A DNA stretch of 64,000 nucleotides from Prorocentrum cordatum (GCA_963575745.1 CAUYUJ010000679.1:46688-110687); one strand, 5' to 3'. Positions 1-14,201 are shown, counted from the first letter of the stretch. Program-made: numbers and translations. The notes: generated from the letters alone by a model not told the origin.

Positions 1-250
1 GCGTCGAGGCCGCATCGAGCCCGCGTGGCGCACAAGAAAAGACATCTATTTTGGGGACAGGCGAGGTCCCCCGAAGATGCAACGCAACCGCTCCACAGGC
101 CTCTCATGCGGTGCGCTCTGACAAAGACGTCTCAAGGCGAATCCGGCCGTGCCGACGACGGAACCCTACGATCACCGTGCGAACAAAGCTGCAGCATCGC
201 AGGGAATCAAGAGAGGAGCCATCGCCCGCTTCTCTCTGCTTCACCTTTCG

Positions 251-463
251 TTTGGACGCCCGGAATGGGTACGGAAAGAATGGGCACTACGCCCAACAAC
301 AAATGTTGTCCCAAGCCAACAGCGGCCGCTGTTGGGCGGGCGGCCTCCTGTCTCGAATGGACACAAGCCGCGGCGGCGTGGACAGCGGATCTTGTTCAAA
401 ATGAACAAGATCCGCTGTTGGGCATAGTACCCATTCTTTCCGTGCCCATCTCGTTCGTGCAAA
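251..463. mobile_element. MITE-like family A, copy 1
   Basis: Terminal inverted repeats of about 48 bp: the left end TTTGGACGCCCGGAATGGG matches the reverse complement of the right end with few mismatches and continues through ACGGAAAGAATGGG and GCCCAACA. An exact 18-bp direct repeat TCTCTGCTTCACCTTTCG flanks the element (233-250 and 464-481). Other copies are at about 32601-32813 and 55054-55254. No ORF inside. Confidence 0.85.
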
Positions 464-792
464 TCTCTGCTTCACCTTTCGAGCCGGATCGATCTGTGGT
501 GGTCCTGGGGCCCGGCACCGGGCGAACACTCCCGGTGTGGAGACACCGCAGCGCCCCGATCTCCGAGAGAAGGGCAGCGGCAGCGGCACTTGCCTCCGAG
601 AGCGACGGCAGCGGCTCCTCCCCGAGGCCGGCCGACCACTCAGACGTATCGCAAGGGTGCCGGCGGCTCACTGGCGGGCCACGCGATGTGCACGACGGTG
701 TCCTGGCGCGGAGGGCGGCCAGGGGGTCTGAGAGCTGGAGAAGAAAATCGGTCAATGAGGACAGCACAACCCACCCCCACCCCCACCCAGGG

Positions 793-922
793 CACCCACC
801 TCCGACCTGGTGGTCCAGGGTGCCCTGGGTGGGGGTGGGGGTGTGTTTTTGGGCCCGCGGCTCTTACAACACACCCCCACCCCCACCCAGGGCACCCTGG
901 ACCACCAGGTCGGAGGTGGGTG
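793..922. repeat. 53-bp perfect inverted repeat (hairpin)
   Basis: Arms 793-845 and 870-922 are exact reverse complements with a 24-nt spacer. The arms contain GGGTGGGGGTGGGGGTG, a G-rich run able to form a quadruplex. A partial third copy of the C-rich arm lies at 771-796. Confidence 0.93.
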
Positions 923-949
923 ATGAAGGCAAACTCGCTCAAAAGCCGT

Positions 950-1089
950 CCCTGGACCACTCCCGGGGCCGAAACGGAACCGCTCGCCGAGCCGGGCCGA
1001 GCCACGGCGACGAGGGGGCCCCTCCTCCCCGCCTCCGCTTCCTCCTGCTGGCCAGAGCCATCGATGGCCCACCTCGCCACCCCAGCCAG
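950..1089 (-). CDS. Possible GH31 exon 11 (tentative)
   Basis: After the (CCT)n tract of intron 10 the minus strand reads LAGVARWAIDGSGQQEEA and GPLVAVARPGSAS from an acceptor TTGGAG|CTGGCT, in phase with exon 10. No family motif is recognisable here. The true last exon may instead lie left of the window. The open frame continues into the 53-bp hairpin at 793-922, which argues against a long exon. Confidence 0.22.
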
Positions 1090-1117
1090 CTCCAAGGCAC
1101 GGCTGCCCCCGGGGCCG

Positions 1118-1460
1118 CAGGCGACCCGAGGAGGAGGAGGAGGAGGAGGTGGAGGAGGAGGAGATGGAAAAGGAGAAGGAGGAGAAGGAGATGGAGGAGG
1201 AGGAGGAGGAGGAGGAGGAGGAGGAGGAGGAGATGGAGGAGATGGGGAGGAGGAGGAGGATGAGGAGGAGAAGAGGAGGAGGAGGAGGAGATGGAGAGGG
1301 AGGAGGAGGAGGAGGAGGAGGAGGAGGAGGAGAAAGAGCAGGAGGAGAAGGAGCAGGAGGAGATGGAGGAGGAGGAGATGGAGGAGGAGGAGGAGGGAGC
1401 AGGAGTAGGAGGAGGAGGAGGAGGAGGAGGAGGAGCAGGAGAAGGAGGAGGAGGACGGGT
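1118..1460 (+). repeat. (GGA)n tract in GH31 intron 10
   Basis: Imperfect GGA/GAA trinucleotides, pyrimidine-rich on the gene strand. Bounded by GCAGGCGACCCG on the left and CGGGTCGCCTAAG on the right, an inverted pair. The same GGCGACCCG terminus occurs at 26446-26460 and 30349-30362. Confidence 0.9.
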
Positions 1461-1498
1461 CGCCTAAGCCCTTCTGGGAACCCCTCTGAGCTCCCATC

Positions 1499-1681
1499 CT
1501 GACGGATGCCGCGGCGCCCCAGGCTCACCGTGAAGGCGCCGGGAGGGTCCACCAACGAGCCGCGGGCGCCGCCCGCTGGCACGGGCCGCCCGTCGACGCG
1601 CACGGCGGCGGACCTGCCCTGCGGGCCGCCCCGCAGCTGCAGCACCACCTCGGCGAGTGGGAGTTCGACAGGCACATTCGC
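1499..1681 (-). CDS. GH31 exon 10: C-terminal sandwich strands
   Basis: Sixty-one codons: VELPLAEVVLQLRGGPQG, AAVRVDGRPVP and DPPGAFTVSLGRRGIRQ, fitting the terminal beta-sandwich of GH31 (Y.V.L.G...A..V.VDG.PV). The acceptor AG lies inside a (GGA)n tract: GGAG|GCGAATG. The donor is placed at CGTCAG|GATGGG (GA type) because intron 3 starts the same way and both then carry GGGCTTAGGCGACCCG. A GT donor within TTCACG|GTGAGC is an alternative. Confidence 0.75.
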
Positions 1682-2750
1682 CTCCTCCTCCTCCTCCTCC
1701 TCCTCCTCCTGCTTGTCCTCCTCCTCCTCCTCCTCCTCCTCCTCTGCCCCGCCCCCCTGCGCCGACTCTCCTGCGACCGCGAGGGCTGACTTCGCGAGGG
1801 CCACCTGCCCTCTGGGCCGTTTCGGTGGCCACACGCCGTGCTCCCGTCTTCGCTGCATCCGCGCCCCTCGGTCGGGCGGAGCGGGCAGGAACACAAAGCA
1901 AGGAGGGCGTGGGAAGCAGATCGGACTCACGCCCGCCTCCCGAAGAGGAGGGAAGGGCGACAGCCGCTCTAGGGGAACAAAAAGTCTCATAAACATAAAA
2001 ACTCGGAGGTCCGCGCGGATTTCTCGGATCGGCACTGGACCCCTTCGCTGGCGCGCGGAGCGCGCCAGGGGCGGCGCTGGAGGCGCCGCCAGGGGGCCCC
2101 AGCGCCGATCCAAGAAATCTGCGCGGACCTCCAAGTTTTTATGCTTGTGTCACTGTTTGTTCCCCTACGCTCGACTCTTGAAGCAGGAAGCCGACTGGAG
2201 CAGACTGGGATCCAGATCTCCGAAAATACGGTTCCCAACGACCAGCGTGCAGCCAGTTGCAGGGAGGCGTAAGGCTCGGGTCAGGTTGACGCGGGTTGGC
2301 CTGACGAGTCCGTCAAGAGAGTCACGAAACCCAATCTGAAAAATGACGCGAACTCCCGATGCAAACATCCCACGCAAACCGGACCGCCACAATCCAGGAC
2401 GGGCTCGTCAAAAAGAGTCGGCAAACTCAAGTTAAGGCGAACTCGAATCTTCTGTTTCCCCGACTGTTTGGATCGAGTGGCGCATCTCGCGCAACAGCAG
2501 TGGGAGTGCGTTTGGGGGATAGGTCTCCTGACAAAACTGGCATCAACTACGCACGCGCACTGATTTAGTCAACATTTCCACTATCAAGATGTTGCACTGA
2601 TTCTAAGTAAGAGTGACCGCGGCTGCAGTAAACACCGCGGGAAGCCAGGCGCGCATGCCAAAGCTGAGGGGGGGGCTTCCACGAGGGTTGCAAAAATCAG
2701 CCGACCATGTCGGCGTGGAAGACGTTGCTCTGCTTGACTCGACGTAGTCG

Positions 2751-2832
<82 letters not shown>

Positions 2833-5161
2833 TTCTTGTCCTCATCGTCGCCGTTTGACCCCCCTTTCACTGGGTCCGTCGCCGCTCCCCCCCTTTTCGC
2901 TGGGCCCTCCTCAAGCGAGCTGGCCAAAGCGAAAACAAAGTGAAATTGAGCAACGTCGCAGTTGAGTCGACGGGAAATCCCTTCCCTTTGTTCCAATCCC
3001 CCCGGGGAGGGGGTCCAAGGGGGGTGTCTTGGAGGGGTTCTCCAGGTGAGTCTGAAGGGGTCCCGGGGAGGGTCTTGGGGGGGTCCCGGGTCAGAATACC
3101 ATCCTCCCCAGGGGGTCCTGCAGCCCAAGAAGGCCCCAAGACAACCCAATAGGCCCACAAAACGGTCCAACCCGAATCGCCGAACAATCGGACCAAGACG
3201 CCAAAGATGGGCCCCTGACAGCCCAGGCGGCTCCCAAGATGCTCGAAAGGGCCTCCAAGAGCACACCACGAGGGCCATAACAGGCCAATTGTATGTTTTT
3301 TGCTGTTTTTTGGGGGGACGATTCTGGCCCCAAGACGGCCCCAGAGACCTCCCAGACGGCCCAAGACGCCTACCCAAAAGACTCCAAGAGGGTGCCCACA
3401 CGGGAGCCCGAATGAACATTTCGAGCCCTCGGCCCCGGGAAGCTCTCGGGAGGCCCCAAGAGGCGCCCAAGAGGCCCCCACGAGGCCCCAAGAGGCACCC
3501 AAGGGGCACCCAAGAAGCCCCCAGAAAGCCCAAAAAGACCCCCAAGAGGCCCCCGAACATGTCCCCAAGATGCTTCCAACAGGCCCCCAAACTGCCCCCC
3601 AGAGGCCTACGAGCGCGCCTCGAAGAGGCCGCACGAAGCATCACTGAGGACTCTGCCACACGTCAGCGCCGTCGTCGCCGCCGTCGTGGTCGTCGCCCCC
3701 CCTCGGGACCGGCGACACTGGTCGTAAAGCCTTCCCTACAGCACAAGGGCATTCCTCCGCGCGCCAGCGAGGCCAGCTCCTCCTCCCTATAGGACTCCTA
3801 TGGAATCCCGCAGGACCCTGTAAGGATCCTATGGGATTCCTATGGGATCCTGTAGGGATCCTATAGGGCCCCCCATCGGATTCCTATAGGCTTGTTATGG
3901 AATCCTGTAGGGGTCCTTTGGGATTCCTATGGAATCCTCTGGGACCCTGTAGGGACCCCATAGGAATCCAGTAGTATTACAATCGGATTCCCAATGGAAT
4001 CCTGTAGGATCCTGTAGGGATCCTGGAGGATTCCTATGGGGTTCCTATGGGCTGTAGGACGCTGAAGGGATCCTATAGGGACCCAACAGGACCCCAATAG
4101 GATTCCCATTGGAATTCCTATGGAATCCTGTAGGACCTTGAAGGGACCTGGTGGGATTGCAATGAGATCCCAATAGGATTCCAATGGAATCCTGCAGGAC
4201 ACTGTAGGGACCCTGTGGGTTTCCAATGAGATTCCAATCGGATTCCTATGGAATCCTGTAGGACACTGTAGGGATCCCATAGGATTCCAATAGTATTACA
4301 TTCGGATTCCTATGGAATCCTGTAGGGCCCTGTAGGGACCTTCTATAAGATTTCCAATACGACTCCTATGGGGTTCCGATGGAATCCTGTAGGACCCTGT
4401 AGGGACCCTATAGGATGTCCCATCGGATTCCAATCGGATTCCTATGGAATCCTTTAGGGCCCTGTATGGATCCTATAAAATTCCTATAGGATTCAAGTTG
4501 GTTTCCGATGGAATCCGGTAGGGCCCTGCAGGGATCCTAAAAGGTTTTCTCAAGGATTCCCATAGGATTATCATGGAATCCTGTAGGACCCTGTAGGGAT
4601 ACTATTGGATTCCTACAGGATTCCAAGTGGTTTCCTGTGGACGCCTGTCGGACCCTGCAAGGATGCTATAGGATTCCAGCAGGATTCCTCTAGGGTTCCT
4701 ATGGAATCCTGTAGGACCCGGTAGGGATCCCGTAGGAATCCTGTAACATTCAAAAAGAATTCCTACGGAATCCTTGAGAGGGGCGCGCCGAAATCAAGTT
4801 TCGGTGGAGCTCCCTGAGCCACGATCCTCGAAAGGGGTGCGCCGAAATCAAGCCTCGGTGGAGCTCCCTGTGGAGCCAGGGCCACGATCCGTGAGAGGGG
4901 TGCGCCCTTTGGGGCCTGTATGGGACTCCGCAGCAGCCCCGAGCAGGACCTTCCGAGCAACGCCGCCGGGCCCTGCAGACCCCCGCAACGGCCTGGCGAG
5001 GCCTCGTGGCGTTGCTCGGACCAGGGGCCCTGCGGGGCCCGTGCGTGGCCCCGTGGCGTTGCTCGGGGGGGCGGGGGGGGCGAGCAACGGGCCTCCAGTA
5101 GTGTCCTCGCGAAATACAGCAACAGCAACAACAACAACAACAACACAACAAAACAACAAAC

Positions 5162-5192
<31 letters not shown>

Positions 5193-7773
5193 CATTTTAC
5201 CCGAACGCGTGGTGTTCTCCCCAGTGCCAGGGTTTTCATACGACACCAGGCAATACCCCCACTTCGTGGGGGGGCATTACAAGCTCTACCAAATATCCAA
5301 ACGACTCTTCGCGACCACCCAAACCCAGCTTCCCGCCCTATGACGTTGGGACACTTCACTTCGTGGCGTGCGGACGACCGTGGCTACTACACTGGCGTGG
5401 GGTACACACCCACAGAACTTGGTCACTTATTCGGGGCGCGCATGTGCCCAGCATGGTGCAATTGTGCCATACAATACATAATACAGAGAGACAGAGAGAG
5501 AGACAGAGAGCAGACAGAGAGAGAGACAGAGAGATTGGTTGTTTTAGGATTCGGACAGCGCGCGCGGGTGGAAATTTTGAAAAGTCGTGCAGCTGTTTTT
5601 CGAGGACCTACGGTGCGATTCGTGTGATTTTATGATGCGCGGTGGTAAAATTCTTAAGAACCCAATGGTTTTTGGAGATTTCGGCGTGCGCGCGCGAAGA
5701 AAAAACGAATCTGTCCCGCATGGTATTATTTGACAGGGATGATGGCCCTGGCAGGTGCGCAACCGTTGTCGCAGAAGTTCGAAAAAGTTGCTCGCAAAAG
5801 CCCGTTTGACAGAAATGTTTAAAAAGTGTTGGGTTTCCTACGAATCCGCAAGAGCGCGCGGGATGAGATTTTGACATTTTTTTGTTGAAAAACCATTGGT
5901 TTTTTGATGTTTTTATGTTAAAATCGCTCCGAACACTAAGCTTTTGGAAGGATTTCGTCTTGCGCGCGCGAATGTCCACTTTACCTTATTTTTTGCAAGG
6001 GATTCTTGAAATTTGATTATATTAGAACAAGAAATGTCATTTTATAGTGTTTTTTGCAAGGGAAAGCGGGGGGGAACAAAACAACCGGATCTTGATCACA
6101 TCGAATTACCTGAGGCTTCCTCACGAAAATGATGAAAATGTAGCTGCGGCCTAGGCGGCGCAGGGGGGCCGTGCACCAGGGGTCCCAACAATAATTATTC
6201 TTTAGAATTAATAATGTTCAACAACAACAACAATTACTAGCACGTGGGGACACTCCGTTCTCACCAGTGCCAGGGTTTTCATAGGAGGCGGGCAATACCC
6301 CCACTTTGTGGGGGGGCCGGTTCAAGCTCTACCAAATTTCCAAACGACTCTTCGCCACCACCCACACCCAGCTTCCCGCCCTATGACGTTCGGACACTTC
6401 ACTTCGTGGCATGCGGACGACCGTGGCTACTATTCAGGGCCCCGCGGCCGACGACGACGGCGTGCGCGCGCGAAGAAAAAACGAATGTGTCCCGCATGGT
6501 ATTATTTGACAGGGATGATGGCCCTGGCAGGTGCGCAACCGTTGTCGCAGAAGTTCGAAAAAGTTGCTCGCAAAAGCCCGTTTGACAGAAATGTTTAAAA
6601 AGTGTTGGGTTTCCTACGAATCCGCAAGAGCGCGCGGGATGAGATTTTGACATTTTTTTGTTGAAAAACCATTGGTTTTTTGATGTTTTTATGTTAAAAT
6701 CGCTCCGAACACTAAGGTTTTGGAAGGATTTCGTCTTGCGCGCGCGAATGTCCACTTTACCTTATTTTTTGCAAGGGATTCTTGAAATTTGATTATATTA
6801 GAACAAGAAATGTCATTTTCTAGTGTTTTTTGCAAGGGAAAGCGGATTACAACAAAACAACCGGATCTGTACACACCCTCTTTTCTGAGGCTTCCTCACG
6901 AAAATGATGAAAATGTAGCTGCGGCCTAGGCGGCGCAGGGGGGGCGCGCACCAGGGGGCCCAACAATAATTATTCTTTAGAATAAATAATGTTCAACAAC
7001 AACAACAACAATTACTAGCACGTGGGGACACACCGTTCTCACCAGTGCCAGGGTTTTCATAGGAGGCGGGCAATACCCCCACTTTGTGGGGGGGCCGGTT
7101 CAAGCTCTACCAAATTTCCAAACGACTCTTCGCCACCACCCACACCCAGCTTCCCGCCCTATGACGTTCGGACACTTCACTTCGTGGCATGCGGACGACC
7201 GTGGCTACTATTCAGGGCCCCGCGGCCGACGACGACGGCGTGCGCGCGCGAAGAAAAAACGAATGTGTCCCGCATGGTATTATTTGACAGGGATGATGGC
7301 CCTGGCAGGTGCGCAACCGTTGTCGCAGAAGTTCGAAAAAGTTGCTCGCAAAAGCCCGTTTGACAGAAATGTTTAAAAAGTGTTGGGTTTCCTACGAATC
7401 CGCAAGAGCGCGCGGGATGAGATTTTGACATTTTTTTGTTGAAAAACCATTGGTTTTTTGATGTTTTTATGTTAAAATCGCTCCGAACACTAAGCTTTTG
7501 GAAGGATTTCGTCTTGCGCGCGCGAATGTCCACTTTACCTTATTTTTTGCAAGGGATTCTTGAAATTTGATTATATTAGAACAAGAAATGTCATTTTATA
7601 GTGTTTTTTGCAAGGGAAAGCGGATTACAACAAAACAACCGGATCCTGTACACACCCTCTTTTCTGAGGCTTCCTCACGAAAATGATGAAAATGTAGCTG
7701 CGGCCTAGGCGGCGCAGGGGGGGCGCGCACCAGGGGGCCCAACAATAATTATTCTTTAGAATAAATAATGTTC

Positions 7774-7845
<72 letters not shown>

Positions 7846-10170
7846 TACTAGCACGTGGGGACACTCCGTTCTCACCAGTGCCAGGGTTTTCATACGAGGC
7901 GGGCAATACCCCCACTTTGTGGGGGGGCCGGTTCAAGCTCTACCACATTTCCAAACGACTCTTCGCCACCACCCACACCCAGCTTCCCGCCCTATGACGT
8001 TCGGACACTTCACTTCGTGGCCTGCGGACGACCTTGGCTACTACACTGGCGCATGGGTACAGTGACTTGTTGTGGTAACATTTTCTGTAAGCTAGCTTAG
8101 TATACGACTTTTCCCCCTGTTCCAACACTGGACACCTGTACTGGTTTTTCGTGGTAACATGTTCCTGACGCTAGAATAGGAAACCACGGTAAACCAGTAC
8201 GACGCCGGTACTGTCTGTAGGTCCTACAATGATATGGACTGCTTTGGCTGGTGAGGCGCTAGCGTCTGATACGACGTTTTTCCGTTTCTGTACCACACAA
8301 GCGAAGACACTTATTTTGAGTGGTACCACGTGGGTGGCGCCAGCATACCACAGGACTTGTTTCCGTTGTTGTGAGACGATACATGCTCATTCTTGTTCTG
8401 TGGTTGTCGTTCCGGCCTCAATGTGCAATACTGGCTCATTCGTCTACGAAATACACGTGAGTAGCTCTCTCTGGTTGGAGGTCCTGATGGTTGTGGTTGT
8501 CCCGATGGTTGTCGCGATGATTGTCCCGATGGTTGTCCCGATTGTTGTTCCGATGGTTATCCCGATGGTTGTCCCGATGGTTGTCCCGATGGTTGTCAGC
8601 GGTGCTGAAATTCTTAAGAAACCCAATGGTGTTTGAAGATTTCGGCGTGCGCGCGCGAAGAAAAAACGAATGTGTCCCATATGGTATTATTTGACAGGGA
8701 TGATGGCCCTGGCATGCGCGCAACCGTTGTTGCAGAAGTTCGAAGCACGTGAAAAAGTTGCTCGCAAGAGCCCGTTTGACAGAAATGTTGAAAAAGTATT
8801 GGGTTTCCTAAGAAATCCGCAAGAGCGCGCGGGATGAATTTTTGAAAAAAAAATTTGAAAAACCATTGGGTTTTCATGTTTGTATGTTAAAATCGCTACG
8901 AAAACTAAGGTTTTGGAAGGATTTCATCTTGCGCGCGCGAGTGTGCACTTCGTGTCATTTTTTGCAAAGGATTCTTGAAGTTTGGTTATGTTAGAACAAT
9001 ACATGTCATTTTATATTGTTTTTTGACAGGGAAAGCGGGCGTCAACAAAACAACCGGATCCGGACTCCCCCGTTTTGCCTGAGACTTCCTCACGAAAATG
9101 ATGAAAATGTGGCTGCGGCCTAGGCGCGGCGAGGGGGGCGTGCACCAGGGGGCCCAACAATAATTATTCTTTAGAAGTAATAATATTCAACAACAACAAC
9201 AACAACAACAACAATTACTAGCACGTGGGGACACTCCGTTCTCACCAGTGCCAGGGTTTTCATAGGAGGCGGGCAATACCCCCACTTTGTGGGGGGGCCG
9301 GTTCAAGCTCTACCAAATTTCCAAACGACTCTTCGCCACCACCCACACCCAGCTTCCCGCCCTATGACGTTCGGACACTTCACTTCGTGGCATGCGGACG
9401 ACCGTGGCTACTATTCAGGGCCCCGCGGCCGACGACGACGGCGTGCGCGCGCGAAGAAAAAACGAATGTGTCCCGCATGGTATTATTTGACAGGGATGAT
9501 GGCCCTGGCAGGTGCGCAACCGTTGTCGCAGAAGTTCGAAAAAGTTGCTCGCAAAAGCCCGTTTGACAGAAATGTTTAAAAAGTGTTGGGTTTCCTACGA
9601 ATCCGCAAGAGCGCGCGGGATGAATTTTGACAATTTTTTGTTGAAAAACCATTGGTTTTTTGATGTTTTTATGTTAAAATCGCTGCGAACACTAAGGTTT
9701 TGGAAGGATTTCGTCTTGCGCGCGCGAATGTCCACTTTACCTTATTTTTTGCAAGGGATTCTTGAAATTTGATTATATTAGAACAAGAAATGTCATTTTC
9801 TATTGTTTTTTGCAAGGGAAAGCGGATTACAACAAAACAACCGGATCCTGTACACACCCTCTTTTCTGAGGCTTCCTCACGAAAATGATGAAAATGTAGC
9901 TGCGGCCTAGGCGGCGCAGGGGGGGCGCGCACCAGGGGGCCCAACAATAATTATTCTTTAGAATAAATAATGTTCAACCACAACAACCACAACAACAACA
10001 ACAACAACAACACCAACACCAACAACACCAACACCACCAACAACAACAACAACAACCACAACAACAACAACAACAACAACAAAACAACAACAACGACAGC
10101 ACAACAACAACAACAACCACAACAACAACAACAAAACAACAACAACAACAACGACACCACAACAACAACA

Positions 10171-10206
<36 letters not shown>

Positions 10207-11213
10207 AACAACAACAGCAACAGCAACAACAACAACAACACTCATTTTGAGACTGTTCGCCCTTATATGCTCGAGTGTCCAATAACGCGTATTTCCCAAA
10301 CCCTCGTAACCCACCCTTTTCGTCTTCGATCGAACCCCTTTTGGGGGGTATACCTTTCTTCCCTGCAGGCTGGGCCCCGGCAAGCGGCGGGGCGGCCGGG
10401 GACCGTCGGCCTGGCCAGCGGCAGCGTCGGCGGGGCGGCCGCGGACCGTCGACCCGACCCCAAGAGGGACGGACAGGGGACCAACCACGACGACGACGAC
10501 GACGACGTCGAAGGCGACGGCGACGACGGCGACGATTGGCGAAAGCGAGAGAGAACGACAGCAGGGCCACAAGGACACGAAGTAGGGCACGAAGGGCGAC
10601 AGCGGGGACACGAATGGAATGCGTATAGGCCCACGAAGAGCGCGACCGACAGGGGGCCACGAAGTGCAGATAATGCGGGGCCACAGAAGGCAACTATGGG
10701 GCCACTGAGGGTAGCAACTGGGCCACGTAGGACAGTGAGAGGGACACAGGTGGCGACAGCGGGGCCACGAAGGGCATGCACATGGGGCCACAACGGGCGC
10801 GACTCCTGGGTGCCTGGGTGTCGGGAGCGCGGCGCTTGGGCAAATTGCAAGAAATTCCAACGCAAGGCCATTCTTCAGTAAGTTGCAAGCAAGTCTCCAG
10901 CGAGAGCGCGACTCCAGAGCGCCGGGAGAGCGATTCCGGAATAATTTGTAAGGAAGTCCCAAGCGAGAGCGCGATTCTGAATAAAATGCGAGGAAAGTCT
11001 GGGGCGGGAGCGGGGGTCCTGGCTAAATTGTAAGGAAGCCTCAGGCGGGAGCCGTTGTTGTTTTAACCTGGGGGCCAGGGGGCAAGTTTGAGCAGGAAGA
11101 CTTTCCCTGTCAAAAAACAGGGTGCGAGTGTCGAGGGGCGCACTTTGATTGAGAAAAACAGTAAGCGCCGGTGAGGGGGATCAACAATAATTATTCTTCA
11201 GAAGTGAGAATTC

Positions 11214-11250
<37 letters not shown>

Positions 11251-12040
11251 GCAACAATTACTAGCACGTGGGGACACACCGTTCTCACCAGTGCCAGGGT
11301 TTTCATAGGAGGCGGGCAATACCCCCACTTTGTGGGGGGGCCGGTTCAAGCTCTACCAAATTTCCAAACGACTCTTCGCCACCACCCACACCCAGCTTCC
11401 CGCCCTATGACGTTCGGACACTTCACTTCGTGGCATGCGGACGACCGTGGCTACTATTCAGGGCCCCGCGGCCGACGACGACGGCGTGCGCGCGCGAAGA
11501 AAAAACGAATGTGTCCCGCATGGTATTATTTGACAGGGATGATGGCCCTGGCAGGTGCGCAACCGTTGTTGCAGAAGGTCGAAAAAGTTGCTCGCAAAAG
11601 CCCGTTTGACAGAAATGATTAAAAAGTATTGGGTTTCCTACGAATCCGCAAGAGCGCGCGGGATGAAATTTAGACATTTTTTTTTTGTTTTTTTGAAAAA
11701 CCATTGGTGTTTTGATGTTTTTATGTTAAAATCGCTACGAAAACTAAGGTTTTGGAAGGATTTCGTCTTGCGCGCGCGAATGTCCACTTTACCTGATTTT
11801 TTTGCAAGGGATTCTTGAAGTTTGGTTATGTTTGAACAAGAAATGTCCACTTTAGCTTATTTTTTGCAAGGGAAAACCGATCGTAACAACACAACCGGGT
11901 CCGGACCAACCCGTTTTGCCTGAGACTTCCTCACGAAAATGATGAAAATGAGGCTGCGGCCTAGGCGCGGCGGGGGGGTCGCGCACCAGGGGTCCCAACA
12001 ATAATTATTCTTAAGAAGAAATAGTGTTCAACAACAACAA

Positions 12041-12135
<95 letters not shown>

Positions 12136-14105
12136 ACACCAACACCAAATCCAGCACCAGCACCAACACCACCACCACCACCAACAACAACAACACCAAC
12201 ACCAACACCACCAACCACCAACACCACCACCAGCACCACCACCAACAACAACAATAGTAATAATAATAATAGTATTATTATTCATAATAACAGTTTTACT
12301 AATAATAATAATATCAGTAGTAATAATATTGATAGTAACAATGATAAGAAACAGTAATAATCCGCATTGCGGAATTCCACTTCAACCACGCACCCAGGGA
12401 CAGTGAATGACCGTTCGGTTCAGCCCCCTCACTCTGATTATGGGATGGATATTCTGCCCTCTACACCCGCGACCCACCCGTGACCCACCCGCGACCTACC
12501 CACATTGGTTTAACGAACCAAATCGGCGCCTGTAAGGGCTCGTTGCATAATGTGTGAAACTTTTGCGTCTGCGGCGGGCTTCTCCAGAGCCTCGCAAACT
12601 GCCGACGTCCCCACCGCCCCCTCACTCTTGTCCGCACCTGCGGGGTGCTATACATTTTTCTCGGTGCGCGCGGCGGCCCTGAGGGGGTCGAGGAACATAT
12701 AGTATAAGCATGTTGGGGTGACTCGGGCGTTGGCAGAACTGGGTTTCATGGGACCTGGCTTACTGGTGTGCACCAAGGGACGGCCCCCCCGCCCCCTTCC
12801 ACTGACCAGAACTGCCGTCACCCGAAAAAGCACAAGCTGCGGCAGACCTGGCTTAGTGATTTTGGCAAATTTGGGGGCTCCGAGGCCCCACCACTAACCG
12901 GGTCCCCTTACCTTGGGGAAACCAACAGGTACCGATACCGCTACTCCCCGGACCTCTCCTGGGGCGCGTTCTGACCAGGATTTCGAGGCGCATCCGGCGG
13001 TGGCGACGAGCTCCTGCGAGGAGGCCCCAAAAAGGGGAAAACGGCCGAAGGGTAGAGGTATGGATACCTGTTCCTCCTCTCATACCTGGGGTCGTGGCTA
13101 TACTTGAGCAGGTACCGACCGTCCCGGCATTCCTATAGTCCTACCAAGAAATGTTCTTAGAATCCAAACACGTTCTAAGAACAAGAAAATATTCTTAGAA
13201 CAGAAACCCGATGTGATAGAATAGCGACAGACTCCGCCAGAAATGTTCCAAGAACATCTCGAAGAGACCACAACAGGTTCTTATATGACATTATTTGGTA
13301 GGGCTATGGGCGAGCCAGGGCGCCAGGGCGCCAGGGCTCCTCCTCCTCCTCCTCCTCCTCCTCCTCCTCCTCCTCCTCCTCCCCCTCCCCCTCCCCCTCC
13401 TCCTCCTCCTCCTCCTCCTCCTCCCCCTCCTCCTCCTCCTCCTCCTCCTCCTCCTCCTCCTCCTCCTCCTCCTCCTCCTCCTCCTCCTCCTGGGCCGCTC
13501 GTGCGCGCAGCCGGCCGCCTCGCGGCTCGGGGGCTGCCCCGGGTAGGAGCCCCGCGTACCCAGCAGCCGCACGGTCGCCTCCGCGCCCGAGGCGCGGAGG
13601 AGGGCCCGCGTGAGCGCCGAGCCCTCGGGCTCCGCCGCCTCGGGGGCCGCCGAGAGGTGGGCCGCCGAGAGGTGGGCGAAGCCGTCGCCTGGAGAGGAGG
13701 AGGAGGAGGAGAAGGAGGAGGAGGGGAGGGGAGGGAGGGAGGGAGGGAGGGAGGGAGGAGGAGGAGAAGGGAGAAGAGGGAGGAGGGGGGAGGGGAGGAG
13801 GGAGGAGGTTGCTCCCCAAATGTGCTTCAGCGTGAGGGCCCTTGCCGAGCCAGAAGAACTCGTCCCTGAGGCCCTCTGCCAGCCTCGCCCTTCACACGGT
13901 TTTGTGGTTGTTGTTGGTGTTGCTGTTGCTGTTGTTGTTGTTGGTGGTGGTGTTGTTGTTGCTGTTGTTGTTGTAAGTGATGTTAATGTTGATATAAGTA
14001 TTGCTGATGTTGTTGTTGGTAGTAGTAGTAGTAGTAGTAGTAGTAAGAGTAGTAGCAGTAAGAGTAGTAGTAGTAGTAGTCGTAGTAGTAGTAGTAGTAG
14101 TAGTC

Positions 14106-14188
<83 letters not shown>

Positions 14189-14201
14189 CGTAGTAGTAGT
14201 C

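Noticed and set aside
3790-4780. Possible CRISPR array
   Set aside because: Repeat units are degenerate with no conserved repeat and no unique spacers, and the genome is eukaryotic.
6244-9652. Repeated ORFs of about 113 and 118 codons on both strands
   Set aside because: They recur because the 780-bp satellite recurs. Both strands are open over the same stretch, and the diverged unit breaks the frames.
5193-12030. Spliced-leader, 5S rRNA or tRNA genes within the satellite
   Set aside because: I searched by eye for the spliced-leader core and for tRNA T-loop and 5S-like motifs and found none.
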